The position numbers and the translations under genes were made by a program. DNA of 42,274 nt from Bacteroidales bacterium (lineage in GTDB: Bacteria > Bacteroidota > Bacteroidia > Bacteroidales > VadinHA17). The DNA is taken from positions 1 through 42,274 of the forward strand of contig JANYJP010000019.1 of NCBI GenBank assembly GCA_025358455.1, given 5' to 3'. Below are positions 25,391-34,064 of this stretch, piece by piece. Below the pieces are notes generated by a model, which saw nothing but the letters and a program-made list of their open reading frames with translations, had not been told where the DNA came from and searched no databases. The number at the start of each line of letters is the position of its first letter. Positions within the stretch are counted from its first letter, which is position 1.

Positions 25391-26863
25391 CTATTTTGAG
25401 TTCTTAAGTTCATTCAGAAGTTCAACTAAATTAATTGATGCGTAAGTAGATGCGCAGTCTGACATACCATAAGGAATAATCAGATCCTTATTGTGTATAA
25501 TAGAACCGCATGAGTAAACAACATTGGGCACATAACCTTCCCTTTCTTCAACATTGGGAGCCAATAAAGGTGTCTTAAGCCTTCCAATTTCTTTTTCAGG
25601 ATTATCAAGTTCATATAAAGATGCTCCTAAAACGTATTCCCTCATGGGCCCTACTCCATGTGTAATTACAAGCCAACCATCTTTCGTCTCAATTGGGGAG
25701 CCGCAATTTCCAACCTGTACCAGATCCCAGGAAAATTTTGGTCTTTGAATAAGTTTGGCTTCTCGCCAGACATTTATATTATCCGAATAAGCTATATAAT
25801 TATTTACCCCATCTATTCTGCACAGCATTACATATTTACCATTTATTTTTCTGGGAAATAATGCCATTCCTTTGTTTTGGGCGAGTTCCCCATGAATTGG
25901 TAAACCTTTGAAATTATAGAAATTTTTGGTTGTAAGTAACTTTGGTAAGATAGACATGCCATCATAAGCAGTATATGTAGCATAGTAATTTACTTCGCCG
26001 TTTTCCTCAATGAATTTAACAAAACGTGCATCTTCAATACCATTTTTTTCAGTATCGGAGACCGGGAAAATAACTCTCTCAGAGATAGCCGAATCAAGTG
26101 AAAATTCAATTTCATAATGTGATTGGGCCAGCCACATCATTTGATTAATGATTAATTCTTTATTTGGTGAAAGTTGATGCATCTTTTTTGTTTCTTCAAC
26201 GGCCCTTTTCAATTCTCCATAAGTAAAACTGTCACCTAATTTTTCTAATACGAAGACCGGGGAAATTTTATTGTCGAAATCACGCATTTCATCGAGCTTC
26301 TTTATAAAGGATTTCTTATTATAAATATGCCTTTTGATTCGCTCAGCTTCTGCCAACATTTTGCCTACAGGTTCAATAATCAGATTATTATTCTTATCAA
26401 TAATTGCTGAACGAAAAACAATTGATGAAATATGCCCTTCTCCTGTTGCCCTGAAACTAAAGATCACTCTTTTCTCATCAGTTCCTAATTCTGACTGATC
26501 GGGATCTTCTACAATAGACGGGTTAAAAAAAGCTGCCGATTCAATGGAATATTCCATCGTGAAATACGAACCAATAAGAGCCTTTCGCGAATTATTAACC
26601 TTGGCTGTTTTAATTCCTAACTCATTAAACAATTCAGACAGTTTACTAAAATGCGTTTCAAATATCATTGAAATATTTCTATGACGTCTGGAATAACCTC
26701 TAAGCACCTGGCTTAATGCTATATTTACCTCACTTTCGGACATTGCCAACACATTACTGATAATATCTTTACTTCTTTCATCGGAAGTATAATGGAAGCG
26801 GGCGATTATCCTGCTTGGATCGGGGAGAAATTTACTACCCTTTCTGGTAACGGTAACTTGCAT
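25391..26863 (-). CDS. GH130-family glycosidase or beta-glycoside phosphorylase
   Basis: A protein of 490 residues with a five-bladed beta-propeller of GH130 type. Signatures are GIEDARFVKF with E277 and D278, the latter matching the family catalytic-acid position, then NKGMALFPRKINGKYVMLCR, QVGNCGSPIETKDGWLVITHGVG and EGYVPNVVYSCGSIIHNKDL. Many GH130 enzymes phosphorolyse beta-mannosides; others hydrolyse them. An N-terminal region of about 130 residues precedes the propeller, making it longer than the usual 320-390 residues. There is no signal peptide. It is the first gene of the leftward PIG-L/GT4/GH100-like operon, which suggests intracellular recycling or processing of a glycan. Confidence 0.82.
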   Translation of the reverse strand: MQVTVTRKGSKFLPDPSRIIARFHYTSDERSKDIISNVLAMSESEVNIALSQVLRGYSRRHRNISMIFETHFSKLSELFNELGIKTAKVNNSRKALIGSYFTMEYSIESAAFFNPSIVEDPDQSELGTDEKRVIFSFRATGEGHISSIVFRSAIIDKNNNLIIEPVGKMLAEAERIKRHIYNKKSFIKKLDEMRDFDNKISPVFVLEKLGDSFTYGELKRAVEETKKMHQLSPNKELIINQMMWLAQSHYEIEFSLDSAISERVIFPVSDTEKNGIEDARFVKFIEENGEVNYYATYTAYDGMSILPKLLTTKNFYNFKGLPIHGELAQNKGMALFPRKINGKYVMLCRIDGVNNYIAYSDNINVWREAKLIQRPKFSWDLVQVGNCGSPIETKDGWLVITHGVGPMREYVLGASLYELDNPEKEIGRLKTPLLAPNVEEREGYVPNVVYSCGSIIHNKDLIIPYGMSDCASTYASINLVELLNELKNSK

Positions 26864-26991
26864 AATTATCTAATTTTAATTTATAAATATAATATATTCA
26901 GAGAAAGTAATTAATAAAGCTTTGAGTATTAGAAAATATATTTCAAAATACAAATGTTCTTTTATGGTATGTTAATTTCCACTGGCTTTGC

Positions 26992-26999
26992 TATTTTTG
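26992..26999 (+). promoter_or_regulatory. -7 element upstream of ribF
   Basis: An exact TAnnTTTG match (TATTTTTG) lies 17 bases before the ribF ATG. I see no TTG at the expected -33 distance. The transcript would have a very short leader. Confidence 0.45.
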
Positions 27000-27016
27000 C
27001 ACCATAATAGTTTTTT

Positions 27017-27946
27017 ATGATTGTTCACGAGGGATATGAGAATATAAAATTAGTAAATCCTATAGTTACCCTGGGGATATTTGACGGAGTTCACCGGGGC
27101 CACCGCTCTCTTCTTGACAAGCTTGTTTTAAGAGCCAGGGAAGAAAGAGGAGAGTCGGTAGTCATAACCTTTTCTCCGCATCCACGACTTGTACTGGGAA
27201 AAGATCATTTAAATCTATCATTCCTTACAACTTTAGAAGAAAAGAAAACCCTGCTTGAAAAGGCAAATGTAGATCATCTTATAATATTGGAATTCAATAA
27301 AGCCTTCAGCAATATACATGCCTGCGATTTCATAAAAAATATCCTTGTAATGAAGCTTGGTACGACGCATCTGATAATAGGATATAATCATCATTTCGGC
27401 TGGGGAGGAGAGGGTGACTTCAATACGATTAAACAATGTTCGGAATCGCTTAATTTCAGAGTTGAACAGGTGCAGGGATTTCTTACTGAAGAAGGTACAA
27501 TAAGCTCATCTTTAATACGTAAGGCATTATTGAAGGGACAGATAGATGAGGCAAACAGTTTACTGGGATACTCCTATTCCGTAACAGGAACTGTTGTCGG
27601 AGGGAAGCAGATAGGCCGGTTAATAGGTTTTCCTACTGCAAATATAAAACCTGATGACGAATTTAAACTTATCCCGGGCAATGGTGTCTATGCTGTCGAT
27701 GTAAAGCTTGGCGGCAAAGATTTCCCGGGAATGATGAGTATAGGTACGAACCCGACTGTTAATTCTGACCTCAGATTGCGGAGCATTGAAGTACACATCC
27801 TGAATTTTGATGAGGATGTTTATGGGAAGAAAATTACAGTTACTTTCAGAAAAAGACTCAGAGATGAAATGAAGTTTGATAATACTGAACAGCTGACTGA
27901 GCAAATGGGAATCGATAAACTGAATACCCTAAAGTTGTTATCCTGA
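27017..27946 (+). CDS. ribF: Bifunctional riboflavin kinase / FAD synthetase
   Basis: A protein of 309 residues, the usual length. The N-terminal FAD synthetase (nucleotidyltransferase) domain shows [25 protein letters not shown], and [19 protein letters not shown]. The C-terminal riboflavin kinase domain (about 185-309) has [13 protein letters not shown] and PGNGVYAV, then GTNPTVN and [14 protein letters not shown]. It converts riboflavin to FMN and then FAD in the cytoplasm. It is divergent from the GH130 operon and followed 50 bases later by ahcY, which has its own promoter element. Confidence 0.95.
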   Translation: MIVHEGYENIKLVNPIVTLGIFDGVHRGHRSLLDKLVLRAREERGESVVITFSPHPRLVLGKDHLNLSFLTTLEEKKTLLEKANVDHLIILEFNKAFSNIHACDFIKNILVMKLGTTHLIIGYNHHFGWGGEGDFNTIKQCSESLNFRVEQVQGFLTEEGTISSSLIRKALLKGQIDEANSLLGYSYSVTGTVVGGKQIGRLIGFPTANIKPDDEFKLIPGNGVYAVDVKLGGKDFPGMMSIGTNPTVNSDLRLRSIEVHILNFDEDVYGKKITVTFRKRLRDEMKFDNTEQLTEQMGIDKLNTLKLLS

Positions 27947-27965
27947 AAGTTTTCAATAGTTTTAT

Positions 27966-27973
27966 TATCTTTG
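27966..27973 (+). promoter_or_regulatory. -7 element of the ahcY promoter
   Basis: An exact TATCTTTG lies 23 bases before the ahcY ATG, in the gap after ribF. The -33 position has only CTG (27943-27945), so the match is good at -7 and weak upstream. Confidence 0.5.
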
Positions 27974-27996
27974 CATTCCTAAAATTCAATAAAATT

Positions 27997-29412
27997 ATGA
28001 ACGTAAATGTTGATAAAATGCAGTACCAGGTAAAAGATATTTCTCTAGCGGAATTTGGCAGAAAAGAGATCGAAATCGCAGAAAAAGAAATGCCCGGTCT
28101 TCTGGCAATCAGAAAAAAATATTCCGCTGAGAAGCCGCTTAAAGGAGCCCGTATCACAGGTTCCCTGCACATGACAATACAGACAGCAGTACTTATTGAA
28201 ACACTTGCAGAGCTTGGAGCGGAAGTACGTTGGGCAAGCTGTAACATTTTCTCAACCCAGGATCATGCTGCAGCTGCTATAGCCGCTACAGGGATTCCGG
28301 TATTTGCCTGGAAAGGGGAAACCCTTGAAGAATATTGGTGGTGTACAGCACAGGCACTCACTTTTCCGGGAGGCAAAGGTCCGAATCTTCTTGTTGATGA
28401 CGGAGGCGACGCTTCTCTTATGGTTCACCTTGGCTTTAAAGCTGAAAAAACACCCGAAATACTCGATATGAAACCTTCTAACAGGGAGGAAGGTATAATC
28501 CTCGCAACCCTGAAAGATATTCTGGTAAAGGAACCAGGTAAATGGCACAGGACAGTTAGTGAACTTAAAGGAATATCAGAGGAAACAACCACAGGCGTTC
28601 ACAGGTTGTACCAGATGATGGAGACCGGCGAATTGCTTGTACCGGCAATTAATGTTAACGATTCTGTTACCAAATCAAAGTTCGACAACCTCTATGGCTG
28701 CAGGGAGTCGCTGGCGGATGGCATAAAAAGAGCCACTGATGTTATGATTGCCGGGAAAGTAGTAGTTATTTGCGGTTATGGCGATGTCGGTAAAGGATGT
28801 GCTAAATCGATGAAATCATACGGAGCCAGAGTAATTGTTACTGAAATTGATCCAATCTGCGCTTTGCAGGCATCAATGGAGGGGTTTGAAGTTAAAACAG
28901 TTGATGATACCCTTGATGAAGGGAATATTTTTGTTACTGCAACCGGCAACAAAGATATTATAACCCTGGAACATATGAAGAAAATGAAAGATCAGGCTAT
29001 CGTATGTAATATCGGGCACTTCGATAATGAAATACAGGTAGATAATCTTAATGATCTTAAAGGAATAAAAAAAATCAATATTAAGCCCCAGGTAGATAAA
29101 TATCTTTTCAGTGACGGACATGCAATTTTTATACTTGCAGAAGGAAGACTTGTGAATCTCGGTTGTGCAACGGGCCATCCGTCATTCGTCATGAGTAATT
29201 CATTCAGTAATCAGACTCTTGCACAGATTGAATTATGGAAGAAGAAATATGAAATAGGGGTTTACCGGCTTCCCAAAGATCTTGATGAAGAGGTTGCCCG
29301 TCTCCACCTTGATCAGCTTGGTGTGAAACTTACTAAACTCACAAAAGAGCAATCTGCTTATATCGGAGTACCAGAAAGCGGACCGTACAAACCTGATCAT
29401 TACAGGTATTAG
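27997..29412 (+). CDS. ahcY: S-adenosylhomocysteine hydrolase
   Basis: An NAD-dependent cytoplasmic enzyme of 471 residues that splits S-adenosylhomocysteine into adenosine and homocysteine, relieving product inhibition of methyltransferases. Visible features are [18 protein letters not shown] near the start, WWCTAQAL, the substrate loop [12 protein letters not shown], the NAD-binding [17 protein letters not shown], and the C-terminal [25 protein letters not shown], the conserved tail with its Lys-Tyr cofactor contact. The length fits the longer bacterial form. Its stop interleaves with the convergent Rieske-like gene. It recycles the by-product of the methyltransferases in the window, but this is a general role. 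Confidence 0.97.
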   Translation: MNVNVDKMQYQVKDISLAEFGRKEIEIAEKEMPGLLAIRKKYSAEKPLKGARITGSLHMTIQTAVLIETLAELGAEVRWASCNIFSTQDHAAAAIAATGIPVFAWKGETLEEYWWCTAQALTFPGGKGPNLLVDDGGDASLMVHLGFKAEKTPEILDMKPSNREEGIILATLKDILVKEPGKWHRTVSELKGISEETTTGVHRLYQMMETGELLVPAINVNDSVTKSKFDNLYGCRESLADGIKRATDVMIAGKVVVICGYGDVGKGCAKSMKSYGARVIVTEIDPICALQASMEGFEVKTVDDTLDEGNIFVTATGNKDIITLEHMKKMKDQAIVCNIGHFDNEIQVDNLNDLKGIKKINIKPQVDKYLFSDGHAIFILAEGRLVNLGCATGHPSFVMSNSFSNQTLAQIELWKKKYEIGVYRLPKDLDEEVARLHLDQLGVKLTKLTKEQSAYIGVPESGPYKPDHYRY

Positions 29413-29900
29413 TAGTTATTCCAGACTCTTACATACCTGCCGTCGAAGCTTGTTTTATAGTTTTTCAGCGGATATCTTCCAATGCCTGACGCGGGAGTGC
29501 CAAATGATATAAGCTCATATGATGTGCTGCATTTTGGACATAATGCTTTTGCAAATCCTGTAATGTCGATATTAACCTTTACCGTACTTTCATCCAGGGC
29601 ATAATCATATGGGCAGGTACGGTCGTAAGCATAAAACTCATCGACCCCGCGTGCGATAATAATACCATCGCCGGCATATCCGGCAGCTCCTCTGCCCCAG
29701 TTATTTGTATAACTACCGACAGCGACTGCCCCTCCAATGGAACTAAGGTTCACAAATTCAGGATCATTAATATCGAGTGTGAAATCGACATATACATCCG
29801 GGATAACATCGTTTTTCTTATTACACGAACCTAACGCCAGGGTAAGTGTCAATGTGATTAAAAAAAATCTTATTTTTGATAATGATGCCACCTGATTCAA
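29409..29900 (-). CDS. Lipoprotein with a degenerate Rieske-like domain
   Basis: A predicted lipoprotein of 163 residues, with a signal ending LALGSC and a lipobox cysteine near residue 27. The mature part has a Rieske-like layout: a beta-rich stretch, [13 protein letters not shown], a strand, then [31 protein letters not shown] true Rieske centre needs C-x-H and C-x-x-H. Here the first site is C-P-Y and the second C-P-K-C, so both histidine ligands are missing and three cysteines remain. It may bind another metal or a cysteine-only cluster, or be structural. Similar small lipoproteins occur across Bacteroidota without known function. It is transcribed opposite to ahcY. Confidence 0.65.
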   Translation of the reverse strand: MNQVASLSKIRFFLITLTLTLALGSCNKKNDVIPDVYVDFTLDINDPEFVNLSSIGGAVAVGSYTNNWGRGAAGYAGDGIIIARGVDEFYAYDRTCPYDYALDESTVKVNIDITGFAKALCPKCSTSYELISFGTPASGIGRYPLKNYKTSFDGRYVRVWNNY

Positions 29901-29973
29901 TTAAGTATTGTAAAATTAATATTACCTATGGAAATTTAACGGTTGCATTAAATAATTATTGTAATAACTGAAA

Positions 29974-30366
29974 ATGAATAATTTATCAATGAAACGACTT
30001 TTCTTTTTTATATTCATTTTATACATGGCAATCAGTTCATGTAATGCTCAGATCTTTCATAAGAATGTGTCGCGTAAGGCTGAAAAAGGTTTATTTGGTA
30101 AATCCCCTGGTAATAAAAAGGAGGTCAGGATAAATGAACACGGAGCTGTCCTTAGTGCTAAAAAGAAACAGGAAGCTAATGACCGGAAACTTAAAAAGGA
30201 TTATGCAAAATCTGTGAAGAAGTCACAGAAAAGAACAATAGATATTCAAACACCTGAAGTGCAGGCACGGATGAAACAAAACAAGAAAAATACTGAAGCT
30301 AATAATAAAACAAAAAAGAAAAAATTCCATTCAGGTACCAGGAAGGCGGGGAAAAAATATGATTGA
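29974..30366 (+). CDS. Small highly basic exported protein
   Basis: A protein of 130 residues that I do not recognise as a named family. The N terminus is a signal sequence (MKRLFFFIFILYMAISSCNA); ISSC could be a lipobox, or cleavage may follow NA. The remainder is very rich in lysine (KKKQEANDRKLKKDYAKSVKKSQKR, split here by motif, and a KTKKKKF run near the end), with no clear fold. The ATG at 29989 (codon 6) is an equally good start. Base use looks like its neighbours. Basic low-complexity exported proteins of this kind may bind nucleic acid or acidic polysaccharide, but nothing in the sequence proves that. Confidence 0.6.
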   Translation: MNNLSMKRLFFFIFILYMAISSCNAQIFHKNVSRKAEKGLFGKSPGNKKEVRINEHGAVLSAKKKQEANDRKLKKDYAKSVKKSQKRTIDIQTPEVQARMKQNKKNTEANNKTKKKKFHSGTRKAGKKYD

Positions 30367-30420
30367 TGCTTTTTTATTGGTGATAAATACTTGTAAAACA
30401 CCGGGTCACAGTTTTATTTA

Positions 30421-30452
30421 TTTGTAATTAATTAAAAGATTTTATACATTTG
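30421..30452 (+). promoter_or_regulatory. Bacteroidota-type promoter of greA
   Basis: TTTG (30421-30424), then 20 bases, then an exact TACATTTG (30445-30452). Both elements and the spacing fit the -33/-7 consensus of the phylum. Transcription would start about 53 bases before the greA ATG. Confidence 0.75.
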
Positions 30453-30512
30453 TTTTTGAAGAGTTCCGGCAACCCCGGGATTCTTCTTATTTTTTTAATA
30501 TAAGAGAGAAAA

Positions 30513-30986
30513 ATGTCAGATGTTATATATGTGACTGTGGAAGGTCTGCAGAAGCTTAAAGAAGAACTCGACCAGTTAAGAAATGTCGAGAGACCTTCTT
30601 TATCAAGGCAGATTGCAGACGCTCGGGATAAAGGCGACCTGTCTGAAAATGCTGAGTATGCTGCTGCCAAAGAGGCCCAGGGCATGCTTGAGATGAAGAT
30701 AAACAAAATGGAAGATATTGTTGCCCGTGCAAGAATTATTGACGAAACAAAGATTGATACTTTAACAGTGAGAATACTGAACAGAGTAAAGATAAAAAAC
30801 AAAGTCAATAATACAGTTATGGAATATCAACTGGTACCTGAGAGTGAGGCTAACTTCAAACTTGGAAAGATTGCTGTCAGTTCTCCTATTGCCCAGGGTC
30901 TTATGGGTAAAAAGGTGGGTGATATTGTACCGATAACTGTTCCATCGGGAGTTATTCCATTTGAGATCGTGTCTATTTCATTATAG
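30513..30986 (+). CDS. greA: Transcription elongation factor GreA
   Basis: A 157-residue factor that rescues backtracked RNA polymerase by stimulating transcript cleavage. The N-terminal coiled coil (about 5-75) includes RQIADARDKGDLSENAEY with the acidic D-x-x-E tip that reaches the polymerase active site. The C-terminal FKBP-like domain ends with GKKVGDIVPITVPSGVIPFEIVSI. The length is typical. It heads a rightward run with the HIT protein (21-base gap) and the ComF protein (19-base gap) and has a well-formed promoter upstream. Confidence 0.95.
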   Translation: MSDVIYVTVEGLQKLKEELDQLRNVERPSLSRQIADARDKGDLSENAEYAAAKEAQGMLEMKINKMEDIVARARIIDETKIDTLTVRILNRVKIKNKVNNTVMEYQLVPESEANFKLGKIAVSSPIAQGLMGKKVGDIVPITVPSGVIPFEIVSISL

Positions 30987-31007
30987 TAATTCAACTTTAA
31001 AACCGTC

Positions 31008-31406
31008 ATGGCAACTATTTTCACAAAGATCATTAATGGGGAAATTCCTTGCTATAAGATTGCAGAAGACAAAAATTATTTTGCATTTCTCGACATAAAC
31101 CCTTTAAGAGCGGGGCATACACTGGTTGTACCTAAAAAGGAGACGGATTATATATTTGATCTTAGTGATGCTGATGTATCAGGGATCATTCTATTCGCAA
31201 AAAAGGTTGCAGTTGCAATCAAAAGTATTATTCCCTGTAACCGTATCGGTGTAGCTATTCTTGGTCTGGAGGTGCCTCATGCACATGTACATCTGGTTCC
31301 CATGGATTCTATGGATGACATTAACTTCAAGAGAGCTAAACTGAAATTTTCCCCCGAAGAATTTAAGGATATAGCGGCTAAAATAAGCCGTAAGGTCATT
31401 CTTTAA
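31008..31406 (+). CDS. HIT-family nucleotide-binding hydrolase
   Basis: A cytoplasmic protein of 132 residues of the Hint/HIT group. The start MATIFTKIINGEIPCYKI and the catalytic triad motif PHAHVHLVP (H-x-H-x-H) are clear, preceded by LDINPLRAGHTLVVPK. Such enzymes hydrolyse purine nucleoside phosphoramidates or related AMP-linked compounds. It lies 21 bases after greA and 19 before the ComF protein. The exact substrate cannot be read from sequence. Confidence 0.9.
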   Translation: MATIFTKIINGEIPCYKIAEDKNYFAFLDINPLRAGHTLVVPKKETDYIFDLSDADVSGIILFAKKVAVAIKSIIPCNRIGVAILGLEVPHAHVHLVPMDSMDDINFKRAKLKFSPEEFKDIAAKISRKVIL

Positions 31407-31425
31407 ATAAGATTGACCCTGCTGC

Positions 31426-32127
31426 ATGAGTTATTTTTATGATTTGTGGGATGACTTTATAAGCCTCCTGTTTCCACGGCTGTGCTATGGCTGTGGTAAT
31501 CATCTTATGAGGAATGAAAGCCTTATCTGTACAGAATGCTATGTGATTATTCCAAGAACCGGTTACCACAATCAAAAGGAGAACCCTGTGGAACAGCTTT
31601 TCTGGGGCAGATGCCTGATTGAAAAGGCTGCAGCTTTTTCATATTATAACAAGGGAAGCAGGATAAGAACTCTAATACATAATCTTAAATACAAAGGAAT
31701 AAAGGAGATAGGGATGGAACTTGGCAGGATATATGGTCTGACACTTAAATCATCGGGCTTTACGGATGAGATTGACCTGATAGTACCTGTCCCTCTTCAC
31801 CCTTCTAAAAAGAAAATGAGAGGTTTCAATCAGAGTGAAATTATTTCAAATGGAATTTCAGGAGTAACAGGGCTCCCGGTTGACACAAATTCACTGGTCA
31901 GGGAGAAAATCTCAGTAACACAGACACGAAGATCGCGGTATGAAAGATGGACAAATGTTGAGGGAATTTTCCTTGTAAATGATCAGGAATCATTAAAAGG
32001 GAAACATGTATTATTGGTGGATGATGTAATTACTACCGGGTCGACAATAGAATCATGTGCGAATGAACTTCTAAAGGTTGATGGGGTTAAAGTGAGTGTT
32101 GTGGCATTAGCCTTTGCTGTAATCTGA
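31426..32127 (+). CDS. ComF-family phosphoribosyltransferase-like protein
   Basis: A protein of 233 residues. The N-terminal zinc ribbon has LCYGCG and CTECY, four cysteines within the first 40 residues. The C-terminal phosphoribosyltransferase fold shows IVPVPLHPSKKKMRGFNQSE and the PRPP-binding loop VLLVDDVITTGSTIESC. ComF/GntX proteins are linked to DNA uptake and recombination in other bacteria, but the biochemical role is unresolved. It ends 17 bases before the convergent ruvC. Confidence 0.88.
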   Translation: MSYFYDLWDDFISLLFPRLCYGCGNHLMRNESLICTECYVIIPRTGYHNQKENPVEQLFWGRCLIEKAAAFSYYNKGSRIRTLIHNLKYKGIKEIGMELGRIYGLTLKSSGFTDEIDLIVPVPLHPSKKKMRGFNQSEIISNGISGVTGLPVDTNSLVREKISVTQTRRSRYERWTNVEGIFLVNDQESLKGKHVLLVDDVITTGSTIESCANELLKVDGVKVSVVALAFAVI

Positions 32128-32144
32128 CATGTTATTAGCTACTT

Positions 32145-32705
32145 CTATTTTATTCGTTTAGGATTTTTATTCATAAAATCTTTCCAGCTGTTATAAGCCT
32201 TTTCCTGCACAGGCTTATTTGTCTGATAGAAATGACATAACGCGGCTGCAAGGCCGTCAGTAGCGTCAAGCTTAATATTGGTAAGGCTGAATTTTAATAT
32301 ATTCATCAACATAGCTGCCACCTGTTCTTTTGATGCTGCACCCTGCCCGGTTATGGACATTTTGATCTTCCTGGGGGCATATTCAAATATTGGCAGTGAA
32401 CGGGATAGCGCTGCTGCGATTGCAGCTCCCTGTGCCCGGCCCAGTTTTAGCATTGACTGAACATTTTTACCATAGAAAGGAGCCTCAATGGCCAGTTCAT
32501 CAGGATGATACTCATCAATTATACCAGCGGTACGTTCGAAAATATGTTTCAATTTAAGGTAATGATCCTCATACTTTGAAAGATCTATCGATCCTATTGT
32601 AATAAGCTCGGGTATTGTCCCGACAGTTTTTATAACTCCATATCCTGTAATGCTTGTACCGGGATCAATTCCCAGGATTATCCTTTCTTTTGGTTTGGCG
32701 TTCAA
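32145..32705 (-). CDS. ruvC: Holliday junction resolvase RuvC
   Basis: A cytoplasmic endonuclease of 186 residues that resolves Holliday junctions with RuvAB. It shows LGIDPGTSITGYGVI (first catalytic Asp), AIEAPFYGKNVQSMLKLG (catalytic Glu), and KLDATDGLAAALCHF (the C-terminal acidic pair). The length is slightly above the usual 170-175. It is the last gene of a leftward run headed by serS, 23 bases after the S41 peptidase. Confidence 0.95.
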   Translation of the reverse strand: MNAKPKERIILGIDPGTSITGYGVIKTVGTIPELITIGSIDLSKYEDHYLKLKHIFERTAGIIDEYHPDELAIEAPFYGKNVQSMLKLGRAQGAAIAAALSRSLPIFEYAPRKIKMSITGQGAASKEQVAAMLMNILKFSLTNIKLDATDGLAAALCHFYQTNKPVQEKAYNSWKDFMNKNPKRIK

Positions 32706-32728
32706 TGGTTGGGTTTTCTGCGAATATA

Positions 32729-34033
32729 TTATTTATTTAGTATATATGCGTTACTAATCTTTTCAGTTCCTTCAGAAAACCTTATTGAAGGTTGATGATT
32801 AACTGAAAACGCTTTTGCTGAAACACTACCATGCTCCAGATAATAAATAGCTTCTTTAAGGCAAGACTCATTTCTGTTATTCCAGTCTTTGGTAATATCA
32901 TCAATGACGTATTTTTCAGGAGTGATCCCTTTATAAAAATCACCGAAATCTGCAGAATTGACCAGGGAGAAAGTTATCGGGAAAAACATATAATCGGTTT
33001 TGTATTGAACACCAACCATTCCGACAGGTTTCCCATTAGTTGTATCCCCAAAACATTTAACATCGAGAATGGGTCTTAATCCATTTATTAAATCTTCACT
33101 TGCAGAGGCTGTTCCCCTGGTGGTAATAACAATTAATTTTGTGAGACTCAGCGGGTAAGCAACAGAATTGAAATTGTACGTCTTGTTCGATGCAGTATTT
33201 TTGTCGTTAAATGTTAATTTAAGAAAGGGGGTATTGAATTTTGGTGCGCCTGCAATATAACTGGCCAGATTTGTCAGTACGCTTATATCTCCTCCTCCGT
33301 TATACCTTAAATCTACAATTAGATCTTTAATATTATTCTGACTGAAATATGAAAAAGCAGTCATCAATTCCTGGTTTGATGGTGGAATAAACTCATCAAA
33401 TACAAGATGTCCCGTAATTCCGGATTTCAGATGCAACGTATCGGCAATAATTACAGTATTCAGGGTAAAGGAAGCTTTTGTGGACGTAATTGTGGAGTCT
33501 TTACCCGCAGGAGTCTGAAAAAGAAAAGTATTGGTTATACCGGCCTGTGACGCACCAATCAGGTTTGAATAAGCCGTACCATCATTTGCTATAAAGATTG
33601 GAGCCAGATCAGTACCGTTCAGTTTTTTAACTATCCAGCCTCTTCTTACGCCTTTACTATACAGAGGTGAATTACTGTAAATCTGGGCTATTCTTACATT
33701 TTTAGAAGGATCAAGTCCCAGGCTGATTCCATGTCCAACAAACCCTCCCGAATTCTGAGCCTGGAATTGAGCATAGGTTTCTACAAAACTCCATCTGTCA
33801 AGTTTCTTGTATTCCATGGCATCCAGAAGTTTATACGGATCGGGGTAATTTTCTTTAACCACTACAGGCATAAGGTTATACCAGAAATAATTCGAATTCA
33901 TTTTGGTATAAAGATAATCCCTGGCCTGTTCATCTGCAGTTAACGTTGGTGTAACTACAACCGGAGGAACATCCTTTTTACACGCACTTGTTATAAGTGT
34001 GGTCAGAAAAAGTATAATGAATAATTTTTTCAT
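32729..34033 (-). CDS. S41-family C-terminal processing peptidase, lipoprotein
   Basis: A predicted lipoprotein of 434 residues with the signal MKKLFIILFLTTLITSAC. After an N-terminal helical part (DYLYTKMNSNYFWYNLMP), a PDZ-like domain covers about 100-200, and the tail-specific protease fold about 205-400 includes LIVDLRYNGGGDISVL and ITTRGTASASEDLINGLRP, which holds the nucleophilic serine. It should act in the periplasm or at the cell surface. This single-lipobox S41 type is common in Bacteroidota, and substrates are unknown. It lies 31 bases after the EamA transporter. Confidence 0.87.
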   Translation of the reverse strand: MKKLFIILFLTTLITSACKKDVPPVVVTPTLTADEQARDYLYTKMNSNYFWYNLMPVVVKENYPDPYKLLDAMEYKKLDRWSFVETYAQFQAQNSGGFVGHGISLGLDPSKNVRIAQIYSNSPLYSKGVRRGWIVKKLNGTDLAPIFIANDGTAYSNLIGASQAGITNTFLFQTPAGKDSTITSTKASFTLNTVIIADTLHLKSGITGHLVFDEFIPPSNQELMTAFSYFSQNNIKDLIVDLRYNGGGDISVLTNLASYIAGAPKFNTPFLKLTFNDKNTASNKTYNFNSVAYPLSLTKLIVITTRGTASASEDLINGLRPILDVKCFGDTTNGKPVGMVGVQYKTDYMFFPITFSLVNSADFGDFYKGITPEKYVIDDITKDWNNRNESCLKEAIYYLEHGSVSAKAFSVNHQPSIRFSEGTEKISNAYILNK

Positions 34034-34064
34034 ATTTTCGGAATATTATATTATCCTATAACAA

